DNA of 10,969 nt from assembly GCA_024641895.1 (NCBI GenBank), contig JAHECE010000075.1, positions 1-10,969 of the forward strand, read 5' to 3'. The position numbers and the translations under genes are program-made. The notes under the pieces are model-generated. The model searched no databases. It was not told the origin of the DNA and saw nothing but the letters and a program-made list of their open reading frames with translations. Position 1 is the first letter of the stretch; each line of letters opens with the position of its first letter. Source of the stretch: Actinomycetales bacterium (lineage in GTDB: Bacteria > Actinomycetota > Actinomycetes > Actinomycetales > JAHECE01). Below, piece after piece: positions 1 through 5,397 of this stretch.

Positions 1-116
1 ACGGCGGCCGGACGGCTGCGGACCGACGGACGCCGCGAGGCGGCCACCTCGCGCCCGTCCCGCGACGGTGACGCCGCGGGACGGGGCGGGGCAGCTGGCG
101 GGCCGGCCACGGTCAT
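1..116 (-). CDS. Possible 5' end of thiP (thiamine ABC transporter permease), partial
   Basis: An ATG lies 4 bases past the thiB stop and the frame stays open to the window edge (38 codons). The visible peptide begins MTVAGPPAAP and is rich in Pro, Ala, Arg and Ser, with no membrane segment yet. In known thiBPQ loci the permease follows the binding protein, so position is the main argument for thiP. Two things argue against it: no clear Shine-Dalgarno sequence precedes this ATG, and two strong GC hairpins lie inside the stretch. An in-frame GTG two codons later is an alternative start. The stretch may instead be an intergenic attenuator or terminator, with thiP starting beyond the window or absent. 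The identity is inferred from context only. Confidence 0.35.
   Translation of the reverse strand, partial: MTVAGPPAAPPRPAASPSRDGREVAASRRPSVRSRPAA
34..85 (-). terminator. Two adjacent GC-rich hairpins after thiB (terminator or attenuator)
   Basis: Bases 54-64 (CCCGTCCCGCG) and 75-85 (CGCGGGACGGG) form a perfect 11-bp inverted repeat with a 10-base loop. Immediately beyond, 34-40 (CGCGAGG) and 47-53 (CCTCGCG) form a second perfect 7-bp stem with a 6-base loop. On the thiB transcript the first stem begins 36 bases after the stop codon. There is no T-tract, which is common for terminators in GC-rich actinomycetes. The structure could end transcription, or partly end it so that the binding protein is made in excess over the permease, or protect the 3' end of thiB mRNA. 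The stems are seen directly; the function is inferred. Confidence 0.5.
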
Positions 117-120
117 CCGG

Positions 121-1212
121 CTACCCGATCACGACGTCGGTCCAGCGTTCGATCCAGGCACGCCGGTTCGCCGCGATCTCCTCGGGCGCAACCGTGAAGG
201 GCTCCTCGGCGAGGGGGGCGAAGGCGGCCCACTCCGGCGGGAGGTCGGCGGCTTCGAGGGCCGGGTAGACGTACATCTGCCCGGGGATGTCCGCCTGGAA
301 CGTCGCTGAGACGAGGTAGTCGACGAGGGCCCGCGCGCCGTCGGTGTTGGCCGCCCCCGCCAGGACCCCGGCGTACTCGACCTGCCGGAAGCAGGTGTCA
401 AGGAGCGCGCCCGTCGGCGCGGTGTCCGACCCGGCGGGCACCTCGTACGGAGGCGAGCTGGCGTAGGAGACGACGAGCGGCCGCTCACCGGAGGACGAGG
501 GGCCGGAGAAGTCGACGTAGTAGGCGTCGGTCCAGCTCGCGGCCACCTTCACGCCGTTGTCCCGCAGCGACGCCCAGTAGTCCGCGTACCCGTCGGGGCC
601 GAACGCGCCGACGGTGGCGAGCAGGAAGGCGAGGCCCGGCGAGGAGGAGGCGGGGTCCTCGACGACCAGCAGGTCCCGGTAGGCCGGGTCCGCGAGGTCC
701 TCCAGGGTCTGGGGCTCCGGCAGCCCGGAGTCGGCGAACCACTCGTGATCGACGTTGACGCAGACGTCGGAGTAGTCGACGGCCGTCAGCCTGGCCGTCT
801 CGTCGAGGGCGAACGATCGGATCTGTGGGTCGACGCCCTGCGCGTCGTAGGACTCGACGATGCCCTCGTCCAGCGCCCGCGAGGCGAACGTGTTGTCGAT
901 GCCGAAGACGACGTCACCGAGCGGGGAGTCCTTGGACAGGACGAGCTGGTTCACCATCGAGCCGGCGTCCCCGATCGCCCGGACCTCGACCGGGTACCCG
1001 GTCTGCTCGGTGAAGGACTCGAGGATGCCGTCGCTGACAGCGAACGAGTCGTGGGTGATCAGGACGACCGGCGCGTTCGTCCCGTCGCCGGCGGACCCGG
1101 GCTCGCCGCCCAGGGAGCAGGCGGACAGTGCCGCCAGCGACAGGGCGACGGTCGCGGCGGCGCTCACGCGGCGTCCGACGGCGCCGGGAACGGCCCAGCG
1201 GTTGTTGCTCAA
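121..1212 (-). CDS. thiB: Thiamine ABC transporter substrate-binding lipoprotein
   Basis: Extracytoplasmic receptor that binds thiamine (and probably its phosphates) and delivers it to a ThiP/ThiQ ABC importer. The protein has 363 residues. Residues 1-32 form a lipoprotein signal: basic GRR, a hydrophobic stretch, then the lipobox LSAC with Cys32 as lipidation site. The mature part follows the E. coli ThiB/TbpA pattern: VLITHDSF at the start, a GIDNTFASRALDEGI segment (compare GLDNN in TbpA), EDPASSSPGLAFLLA, a W-DAYY segment, then SYASSPPYE at about 249-257 (compare SYTTSPAYH), and CFRQVEYAGV near the C-terminus. The TTG at 1212 is chosen because AGGAGGA sits 5 bases upstream; a frame open to 1395 would run through the riboswitch. 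A TPP riboswitch in the leader supports thiamine as ligand. A related ABC substrate is possible but less likely. Confidence 0.93.
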   Translation of the reverse strand: MSNNRWAVPGAVGRRVSAAATVALSLAALSACSLGGEPGSAGDGTNAPVVLITHDSFAVSDGILESFTEQTGYPVEVRAIGDAGSMVNQLVLSKDSPLGDVVFGIDNTFASRALDEGIVESYDAQGVDPQIRSFALDETARLTAVDYSDVCVNVDHEWFADSGLPEPQTLEDLADPAYRDLLVVEDPASSSPGLAFLLATVGAFGPDGYADYWASLRDNGVKVAASWTDAYYVDFSGPSSSGERPLVVSYASSPPYEVPAGSDTAPTGALLDTCFRQVEYAGVLAGAANTDGARALVDYLVSATFQADIPGQMYVYPALEAADLPPEWAAFAPLAEEPFTVAPEEIAANRRAWIERWTDVVIG

Positions 1213-1217
1213 CTCGG

Positions 1218-1224
1218 TCCTCCT
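1218..1224 (-). promoter_or_regulatory. Shine-Dalgarno sequence fixing the TTG start of thiB
   Basis: The minus strand reads AGGAGGA-CCGAG-TTG. This is a near-perfect ribosome binding site at normal spacing, and it makes the TTG at 1212 the start. The in-frame GTG at 1227 lies upstream of this site and would not use it. Confidence 0.8.
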
Positions 1225-1250
1225 CACGGTGTGATGAAGGCCCGCGCCGG

Positions 1251-1268
1251 CGGCGCCCCAAGGCGCCG
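1251..1268 (-). promoter_or_regulatory. Hairpin in the leader between TPP aptamer and thiB
   Basis: GGCGCC at 1252-1257 and GGCGCC at 1262-1267 pair across a 4-base loop. The flanking C1251-G1268 pair makes a 7-bp stem. It sits between the aptamer and the thiB ribosome binding site with no T-tract. It may be part of the riboswitch expression platform, but no clear anti-Shine-Dalgarno pairing was worked out. Confidence 0.4.
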
Positions 1269-1286
1269 TCCGAGCACGGGGAGAGG

Positions 1287-1386
1287 TCCCGACTTCCTTC
1301 GCCGGTGCTAGCCGGAGCAGGTTCGAGGGTCTGCGGGTGACCGCACTCTCAGCGCCTCGGCGTACCGACCTCGGCGCTCCCCTGTC
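1287..1386 (-). promoter_or_regulatory. TPP (THI-box) riboswitch controlling thiB
   Basis: Read on the minus strand, the leader carries the conserved thiamine pyrophosphate aptamer blocks in order. These are AGGGGAGCGCC at the 5' stem, GCGCTGAGAGTGCGG with the invariant CTGAGA at 1352-1347, ACCCGCAGACCCTCGAACCTG with GAACCTG at 1324-1318, then a CCGGCTAGCACCGG hairpin and GCGAAGGAAG closing the aptamer. Known TPP riboswitches lower expression of thiamine synthesis or uptake genes when TPP is plentiful, which fits the thiB gene 75 bases downstream. The expression platform is unclear. With no T-tract terminator, translational control, as in many actinomycetes, is a reasonable guess. The boundaries are approximate by a few bases. 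Confidence 0.93.
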
Positions 1387-1396
1387 GTTCGCCACG

Positions 1397-1402
1397 ACAC
1401 TA
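1397..1402 (-). promoter_or_regulatory. -10 element of the riboswitch-thiB transcript
   Basis: The minus strand reads TAGTGT (TANNNT), placed so that transcription would start near 1390, just ahead of the aptamer's first stem. No good -35 box is visible at 17-18 bases upstream. The position relative to the riboswitch is the main support. Confidence 0.5.
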
Positions 1403-1432
1403 CACCTGCTAGGTCGACGCCTCCGGGCTGGC

Positions 1433-1438
1433 TACGTT
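1433..1438 (+). promoter_or_regulatory. -10 element for a leaderless DUF4235 transcript
   Basis: TACGTT fits the actinomycete TANNNT -10 pattern and ends 6 bases before the ATG at 1445. Transcription would therefore start at or next to the A of the start codon. The bases before the ATG (TTGGACCC) contain no Shine-Dalgarno sequence, which agrees with a leaderless mRNA. Confidence 0.5.
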
Positions 1439-1444
1439 GGACCC

Positions 1445-1708
1445 ATGCGACTCAATGTGGACCCGAGGATCGTCCAGACCGCGGCAGTGGTCGTGGGAGG
1501 CATGCTGGCCAACAAGCTCGTCGCGGTCCTGTGGCGGACGGCCACCGGCCGCCCCGCGCCCACGGATCCGAGCCACCCTGACCTCGACATGCGCGAGGCG
1601 ATCACCTACGCGGTCTTCAGCGGGACCCTGATCGCCATCATCAGGCTGATCGCCGTGCGCAGCGCGGCCCGCTACTTCCTGGTGCCGAGCGGGCGGCGAG
1701 CGAGCTAG
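1445..1708 (+). CDS. DUF4235 family small membrane protein
   Basis: An 87-residue protein of unknown function. It resembles the DUF4235 family of short actinomycete membrane proteins in layout: an N-terminal hydrophobic segment (about 10-30, TAAVVVGGMLANKLVAVLWR), a short polar loop with TGRPAPTDPSHPDLDMREA, and a second hydrophobic segment (about 53-67, YAVFSGTLIAIIRLIAV) ending in a basic Arg-rich tail. The family usually has about 80-100 residues with this same W-R, loop, W/MRE-A pattern. The ATG at 1445 is preferred over the upstream ATG at 1337. The latter would add residues that overlap the riboswitch on the other strand, and a -10 box sits right before 1445. The gene is divergent from thiB and convergent with mnhG, and probably forms a single-gene transcript. 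The family assignment is from pattern memory only. Confidence 0.72.
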   Translation: MRLNVDPRIVQTAAVVVGGMLANKLVAVLWRTATGRPAPTDPSHPDLDMREAITYAVFSGTLIAIIRLIAVRSAARYFLVPSGRRAS

Positions 1709-1714
1709 GCCCTC

Positions 1715-1745
1715 GCCGCCGCAGGCGCGGTCGCCGGCGGGCGGC
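1715..1745. terminator. Hairpin between convergent DUF4235 gene and mnhG
   Basis: GCCGCC (1715-1720) can pair with GGCGGC (1740-1745). Inside, GGCG (1724-1727) pairs with CGCC (1732-1735) around CGGT. The structure lies in the 42-base gap after both stop codons and could end transcription from either side. On the plus strand it is followed by TGTTCCT, a weak T-rich run. The pairing is seen; the function is inferred. Confidence 0.35.
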
Positions 1746-1750
1746 TGTTC

Positions 1751-2188
1751 CTACGCGGGGTCCGGTCGGGCGGGGTCCGGTCGACCGGACCCATGACCGC
1801 CGCGGTCCTCGCCGGACGCAGCGCGCTCCTGGGCGTGCAGGTGCGCGGCGTCGAGGTCGATGGTGAGCTCGTCGCGCACGAGCAGGTCCTGGCGGATCCG
1901 GCCTGTGCGGTAGCCCGCCCGGCCGACCATGTGGGCCGCTACGGGCGCCGTGATCATCTGGAAGACCACGACGAGCATGAGCAGGCCGAGGATCTCCGCG
2001 CGCCGCAGGTGCAGCGCGAGTCCGACGACCATCAGGATCAGGCCGAGCACCTGCGGCTTCGTGCCGGCGTGCATCCGCGACAGCAGGTCGGGGAATCGCA
2101 CGAGCCCGACTGCCGCGACCAGCGCCAGCAGGCTGCCGCCGAGGAAGCACAGCGCCGCCACGACGTCCGCGACGACGGTCCAGCTCAT
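1751..2188 (-). CDS. mnhG: Mrp/Mnh cation/proton antiporter subunit G
   Basis: Small membrane subunit of the multi-subunit Na+/H+ antiporter. The core (residues 1-100) has three hydrophobic segments and the family signature GLVRFPDLLSRMHAGTKPQVLGLILMVVGLAL, followed by LLMLVVVFQMITAPVAAHMVGRAGYR. This matches MrpG/MnhG (PF03334). At 145 residues it is longer than the usual 110-125. The excess is a hydrophilic tail ending RPDPARPDPA, made by an in-frame 15-base duplication at the 3' end. Its ATG overlaps the mnhF stop (ATGA), and GGGGGAG lies upstream. It is the last gene of the operon. Confidence 0.93.
   Translation of the reverse strand: MSWTVVADVVAALCFLGGSLLALVAAVGLVRFPDLLSRMHAGTKPQVLGLILMVVGLALHLRRAEILGLLMLVVVFQMITAPVAAHMVGRAGYRTGRIRQDLLVRDELTIDLDAAHLHAQERAASGEDRGGHGSGRPDPARPDPA
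1755..1784 (-). repeat. In-frame 15-base tandem duplication in the mnhG 3' end
   Basis: Bases 1755-1769 (GCGGGGTCCGGTCGG) and 1770-1784 (GCGGGGTCCGGTCGA) are identical except for the last base. Fifteen bases are five codons, so the duplication doubles RPDPA at the MnhG C-terminus without shifting the frame. Confidence 0.85.
1773..1792. repeat. 20-bp perfect palindrome in the mnhG tail
   Basis: GGGTCCGGTCGACCGGACCC is its own reverse complement. It overlaps the second copy of the 15-base duplication, inside the mnhG coding region 22 bases before the stop codon. It could act as an operator, form a hairpin (8-bp stem with a TCGA loop) near the 3' end of the operon mRNA, or be a chance product of the duplication. 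Confidence 0.8.
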
Positions 2189-2619
2189 CTCGCTCCCCCG
2201 TCCCTGGGCTCGTCCGCACCGGGCCCGGTCTCATGGGTCTCAGCATCGAGAGGCCTGCGGTCCCCGACCCCGCTGACAGCGCTGTCGAGCGCGTCGATCA
2301 CGGCCGTCTGCTGCTCCTCGAGCTCGGCGACCTCCTGCGGTGACAGGATCCGCGCCTCGTCCTCAGACTCGGCCGCGACGAAGCGCGCCAGGGTGACGGC
2401 ACCCACGAAGCCCACAAGAGACAGCACGACCATGACGGGGATGAAGTCGGTGCGACCGGTCCACGCGGCGTACAGCACGGCGGCGGCGAGGATCGTCGAG
2501 ACGAGGACGTCCATGCCGACGACGCGGTCGAGCACGCTGGGGCCGGCCTCCACCCGTCGAAGGACGAGGACGGCGGCGGCGGCGAGCATCACCGCCGAGA
2601 GCACGATCACGACCCTCAC
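2185..2619 (-). CDS. mnhF: Mrp/Mnh cation/proton antiporter subunit F
   Basis: Small membrane subunit of the antiporter. Residues 1-85 hold three hydrophobic segments and the MrpF/MnhF signature (PF04066): RRVEAGPSVLDRVVGMDVLVSTILAAAVLYAAWTGRTDFIPVMVVLSLVGFVGAVTLARFV. The usual family length is about 85-95 residues, and this protein has 144. The extra 55 residues form an acidic, Glu-, Asp- and Gln-rich tail (AESEDEARILSPQEVAELEEQQ and on) that looks cytoplasmic and partly helical. Translation starts at GTG, whose last two bases with the next A form the mnhE stop (GTGA overlap), so translation is probably coupled. The tail's function is unknown. Confidence 0.93.
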   Translation of the reverse strand: MRVVIVLSAVMLAAAAVLVLRRVEAGPSVLDRVVGMDVLVSTILAAAVLYAAWTGRTDFIPVMVVLSLVGFVGAVTLARFVAAESEDEARILSPQEVAELEEQQTAVIDALDSAVSGVGDRRPLDAETHETGPGADEPRDGGAR

Positions 2620-3218
2620 GTCTCACCCCCGTGGGCTGCTCGCTCCGGCGTGGGCGTGCGCTGGAACCACCCCGGAGCGGGCGGCAGGCCCGCCTCGGCG
2701 ATCTCGTCCGCCCGCGCAAAGGCGTACAGCAGACGCCGCTCCTGGACGAGGACGTGCCGGCGCGCGGCGTCGAGACCGCCGACCAGGTCGGCGTCGAGGA
2801 TGTGCACGTAGAGCGTCCCGGTGAGCCGGTGCGCCTCGATGACGATGCTGCCGGGCACGAGCGAGGTGATCTCGGCCGTCATCGTGAGGATGACGTCGGA
2901 GTGGCCGCGCAGCTGGACCCGGATGACGGCGCCCCTCGGGATGCGGCCCGGCCGCAACGCGAGCGCGACGACCTGGGCCGAGGCCAGGAACAGGTCCCTG
3001 ACGAAGTAGAGGAGCAGCGCGAGGAAGCTCCGGAGCCGGAAGGCCGCGTGGTACGGCACCGGGTTCAGGTGGAAGACGGTCGTGACCACCACGGCGACCA
3101 CGATGCCGGCGAGCACGTTCGCGAGGCTGAGATCGCTCCAGAGCAGCACCCACACGATCGTCAGCCAGACGATGAGGACCGGGTGGACGACGCGTCGTCG
3201 CGCCAGGCGGGTGATCAT
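2616..3218 (-). CDS. mnhE: Mrp/Mnh cation/proton antiporter subunit E
   Basis: Membrane subunit of the antiporter, matching MrpE/MnhE (PF01899). Hydrophobic segments at about 10-30 and 32-50 are followed by the typical NPVPYHAAFRLRSFLALLLYFVRDLFLASAQVVALALRP. A soluble part then carries ITSLVPGSIVIEAHRLTGTLYVHILDADLVGGLDAARR, the family hallmark (TSLTPGT...LYVH.LD). At 200 residues it exceeds the usual 160, mainly through a C-terminal extension ending FQRTPTPERAAHGGET. The ATG overlaps the mnhD stop (ATGA). Its own stop overlaps the mnhF GTG. Confidence 0.94.
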   Translation of the reverse strand: MITRLARRRVVHPVLIVWLTIVWVLLWSDLSLANVLAGIVVAVVVTTVFHLNPVPYHAAFRLRSFLALLLYFVRDLFLASAQVVALALRPGRIPRGAVIRVQLRGHSDVILTMTAEITSLVPGSIVIEAHRLTGTLYVHILDADLVGGLDAARRHVLVQERRLLYAFARADEIAEAGLPPAPGWFQRTPTPERAAHGGET

Positions 3219-4828
3219 CCCTCGCTCCCCGTCCCGTGGGCCTCGTCGGGCTCGAGCGCCGCCGTCTCGTCACCCCGACCGGTCCCGTCGCCCGGCACCC
3301 CGGCCGCGGAGGGGAACGTGAGCTGGTCCTGCGGCTCGCCGAGGACCGCGACGATGTACGGCTCCCGGGCCCGCAGGAGGTCGGCCGCGCTCCCGGTGTA
3401 CCGGTAGAGCGGGCCGGCGACGATCGTGATCGTGACACCGACGGCGACCAGGGCGGACGCCGAGGCGAGCATGCCCCGCGGCATCCGGACCCGGGGCAGC
3501 GGGGCGGGCGCCTCCTGCCAGAAGGCCTTGTTCCACGCCTTCACGATGGCGTACAGGGTCAGCAGGCTCGTGATCAGCCCACCCGCGACCAGCGCGTAGG
3601 CCATCGGGGTGCCCGCGGCGACCCCGGCCTGGATGAGCCCGACCTTGCCGAGGAAGCCGGACAGCGGTGGGATACCCGCGAGGTTCACAGCCGGGACGAA
3701 GAAGAGCACCGCGAGGAACGGAGCGAACTTCGCCAACGACCCGAGCCGGTCGAGCGAGGTCGAGCCGCCGCGCCGCTCGATGAGGCCCGCGACCAGGAAG
3801 AGCGACGTCTGCACGGTGATGTGGTGCGCCACGTAGAAGATGGCCGCCGAGAGGCCCGCCCGGCTGGACAGCGCGAGGCCGAACACCATGAAGCCGATGT
3901 GGCTCACCAGGGTGAAGGACAGGAGACGCTTGATGTCGCTCTGCGCGACCGCGCCGAGGATGCCCACGAGCATGGTCGCCAACGCCGCGACCATGAGGAG
4001 GTCGTCGAGCCGGCCGTCGGGGAAGAGCAGCGTCTGCGTGCGGATCATCGCGTAGACGCCGACCTTGGTGAGCAGGCCCGCGAACACGGCGGTGACCGGC
4101 GCCGGCGCCGTCGGGTAGGAGTCGGGCAGCCAGGCCGAGAGCGGGAACACGGCCGCCTTGATCAGGAACGCGATCAGCAGCATCCCTTGCAGGGTCAGCC
4201 GCATGCCGGGGTCGATCTCCGGCAGCCGCTGGGCGAGGTGCGCGAGGTTGACCGTGCCGGTCGCCGCGTACACGAGTGCGATGGCGACGAGGAACAGCAC
4301 CGAGGACAGCAGCGAGACGACGACGTAGATCGTGCCCGCCCGGATGCGCTCCCCCGTGCCGCCCAGGGTCAGGAGGACGAAGCTCGCCGCGAGCAGCATC
4401 TCGAAGCCGACGTAGATGTTGAACAGGTCGCCCGAGAGGAACGCGTTCGCGACGCCGGCAGCGAGGACGAGGTACGTCGGGTGGTAGATGGCCAGCGGGG
4501 CACCTTCGTCCCCGTCCGCGACGCCCTGCGCCAAGGAGTAGAGCAGCACGCAGAGGATCACCACGGAGGACACGAGCAGCATCAGCGCCGAGAGCCGGTC
4601 CACGACGAGGGCGATGCCGATCGGCGCGGCCCAGCCGCCGACGTGGGCGACCAGGAGCCCCGTCCGATCGGTCGCCACCATCAGCACGACCGCGACGGCG
4701 AGGACGGCGCTGAGGGCCACGACCGTGACGATCCGCTGGAGCCGCGGGCGGCGCGCAAGCGCCAGGGCGAGCCCCGCGGCCACGAGCGGGATCGCCACCG
4801 GGAGCACGACGAGGGAGGACAGCGTCAT
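3215..4828 (-). CDS. mnhD: Mrp/Mnh cation/proton antiporter subunit D (NuoN/NuoM-like)
   Basis: Large antiporter subunit related to the proton-pumping subunits of respiratory complex I (proton_antipo_M family). The 537-residue polytopic protein shows the expected ion-channel residues: Glu143 in FNIYVGFEMLLAASF, Lys224 in LIAFLIKAAVFPLSAWLPDSYPTAPAPVTAVFAGLLTKVGVYAMIR, and Lys255 in the same block. PAVNLAGIPPLSGFLGKVGLIQAG is also present, as in MrpD. The last ~40 residues are hydrophilic and acidic. A strong Shine-Dalgarno sequence, AGGAGGAGCGCCG, precedes the ATG and encodes the end of MnhC. The start overlaps the mnhC stop (ATGA). A NuoN or HyfB/F-type subunit is ruled out by the surrounding C, E, F and G genes. 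Confidence 0.95.
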   Translation of the reverse strand: MTLSSLVVLPVAIPLVAAGLALALARRPRLQRIVTVVALSAVLAVAVVLMVATDRTGLLVAHVGGWAAPIGIALVVDRLSALMLLVSSVVILCVLLYSLAQGVADGDEGAPLAIYHPTYLVLAAGVANAFLSGDLFNIYVGFEMLLAASFVLLTLGGTGERIRAGTIYVVVSLLSSVLFLVAIALVYAATGTVNLAHLAQRLPEIDPGMRLTLQGMLLIAFLIKAAVFPLSAWLPDSYPTAPAPVTAVFAGLLTKVGVYAMIRTQTLLFPDGRLDDLLMVAALATMLVGILGAVAQSDIKRLLSFTLVSHIGFMVFGLALSSRAGLSAAIFYVAHHITVQTSLFLVAGLIERRGGSTSLDRLGSLAKFAPFLAVLFFVPAVNLAGIPPLSGFLGKVGLIQAGVAAGTPMAYALVAGGLITSLLTLYAIVKAWNKAFWQEAPAPLPRVRMPRGMLASASALVAVGVTITIVAGPLYRYTGSAADLLRAREPYIVAVLGEPQDQLTFPSAAGVPGDGTGRGDETAALEPDEAHGTGSEG

Positions 4829-5397
4829 CGGCGCTCCTCCTCGTCGGAGGAGGTCAGCGGCGAGCGGTGCTGCGGTCCCGGAAGCCGGTGGGGGAACAGT
4901 CCGGGGCTGACGAACGTGTCGTCGAGGTCGTTGCGCTGGTCGCTGTGCTCGGTCTCGTCGCGCGCCTCGGCCGCATCCTGCGCGAGCGAGGCACCGATGT
5001 CGTCGAGCTCGTTCGGCGCGAGCAGGCCGCGCGCCACGCGACGCGCGATGCGGCGGTCCTCGAGGTCGTCCTGCACCTCGTCGTGACCGTGCAGCTGCCA
5101 GCTGCGGAACGCCATGGCCAGCAAGAACGCGGAAAGGCCGAGCGTGATGACGATGGCGGTGAGCACGAGCGCCTGCGGGAGCGGGTCCGCCATCTCATCC
5201 TCGGGGCCGGACCCCACCAGCGGCGGGCCGCCGGCCGCGCCTCCGGCCACGAGGAGCAGGAGGTTCGCTCCGTTGCCGATCAACGTGACACCGACCAGCA
5301 CCCGCGACAGGCTGCGCTCCAGGAGCAGGTAGACGCCGGTACCGAACAGGACGCCGATGAGCAGGACCAGGACGAGGTTGGCGGGCACGGCGGTCAC
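4825..5397 (-). CDS. mnhC: Mrp/Mnh cation/proton antiporter subunit C (NuoK-like)
   Basis: NuoK-related membrane subunit. Residues 1-105 hold three hydrophobic segments with the family pattern: GVYLLLERSLSRVLVGVTLIGNGANLLLLVAGG, then DPLPQALVLTAIVITLGLSAFLLAMAFR. The usual MrpC is about 110-115 residues; this one has 190. The extra ~80 residues are a charged cytoplasmic-type tail rich in Asp, Glu and Arg (DEVQDDLEDRRIARRVARG... ending SSDEEERR). Translation starts at GTG, overlapping the mnhA stop (GTGA), with GGGGAGG 7 bases upstream. The end of the tail doubles as the ribosome binding site of mnhD. Confidence 0.94.
   Translation of the reverse strand: MTAVPANLVLVLLIGVLFGTGVYLLLERSLSRVLVGVTLIGNGANLLLLVAGGAAGGPPLVGSGPEDEMADPLPQALVLTAIVITLGLSAFLLAMAFRSWQLHGHDEVQDDLEDRRIARRVARGLLAPNELDDIGASLAQDAAEARDETEHSDQRNDLDDTFVSPGLFPHRLPGPQHRSPLTSSDEEERR

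Noticed and set aside
1213..1395. N-terminal extension of ThiB to 1395
   Set aside because: It would translate the TPP aptamer and push the lipoprotein signal 61 residues inward. The TTG at 1212 has a strong ribosome binding site.
1337..1444. Earlier ATG for the DUF4235 gene
   Set aside because: It overlaps the riboswitch on the other strand and adds a stretch with no family likeness; a -10 box lies just before the ATG at 1445.
3236..5086. 616-codon open frame on the plus strand opposite mnhD and mnhC
   Set aside because: Composition is dominated by Arg, Glu, Asp, Gly and His, typical of the antisense of GC-rich membrane protein genes. The opposite strand encodes clear Mnh subunits.
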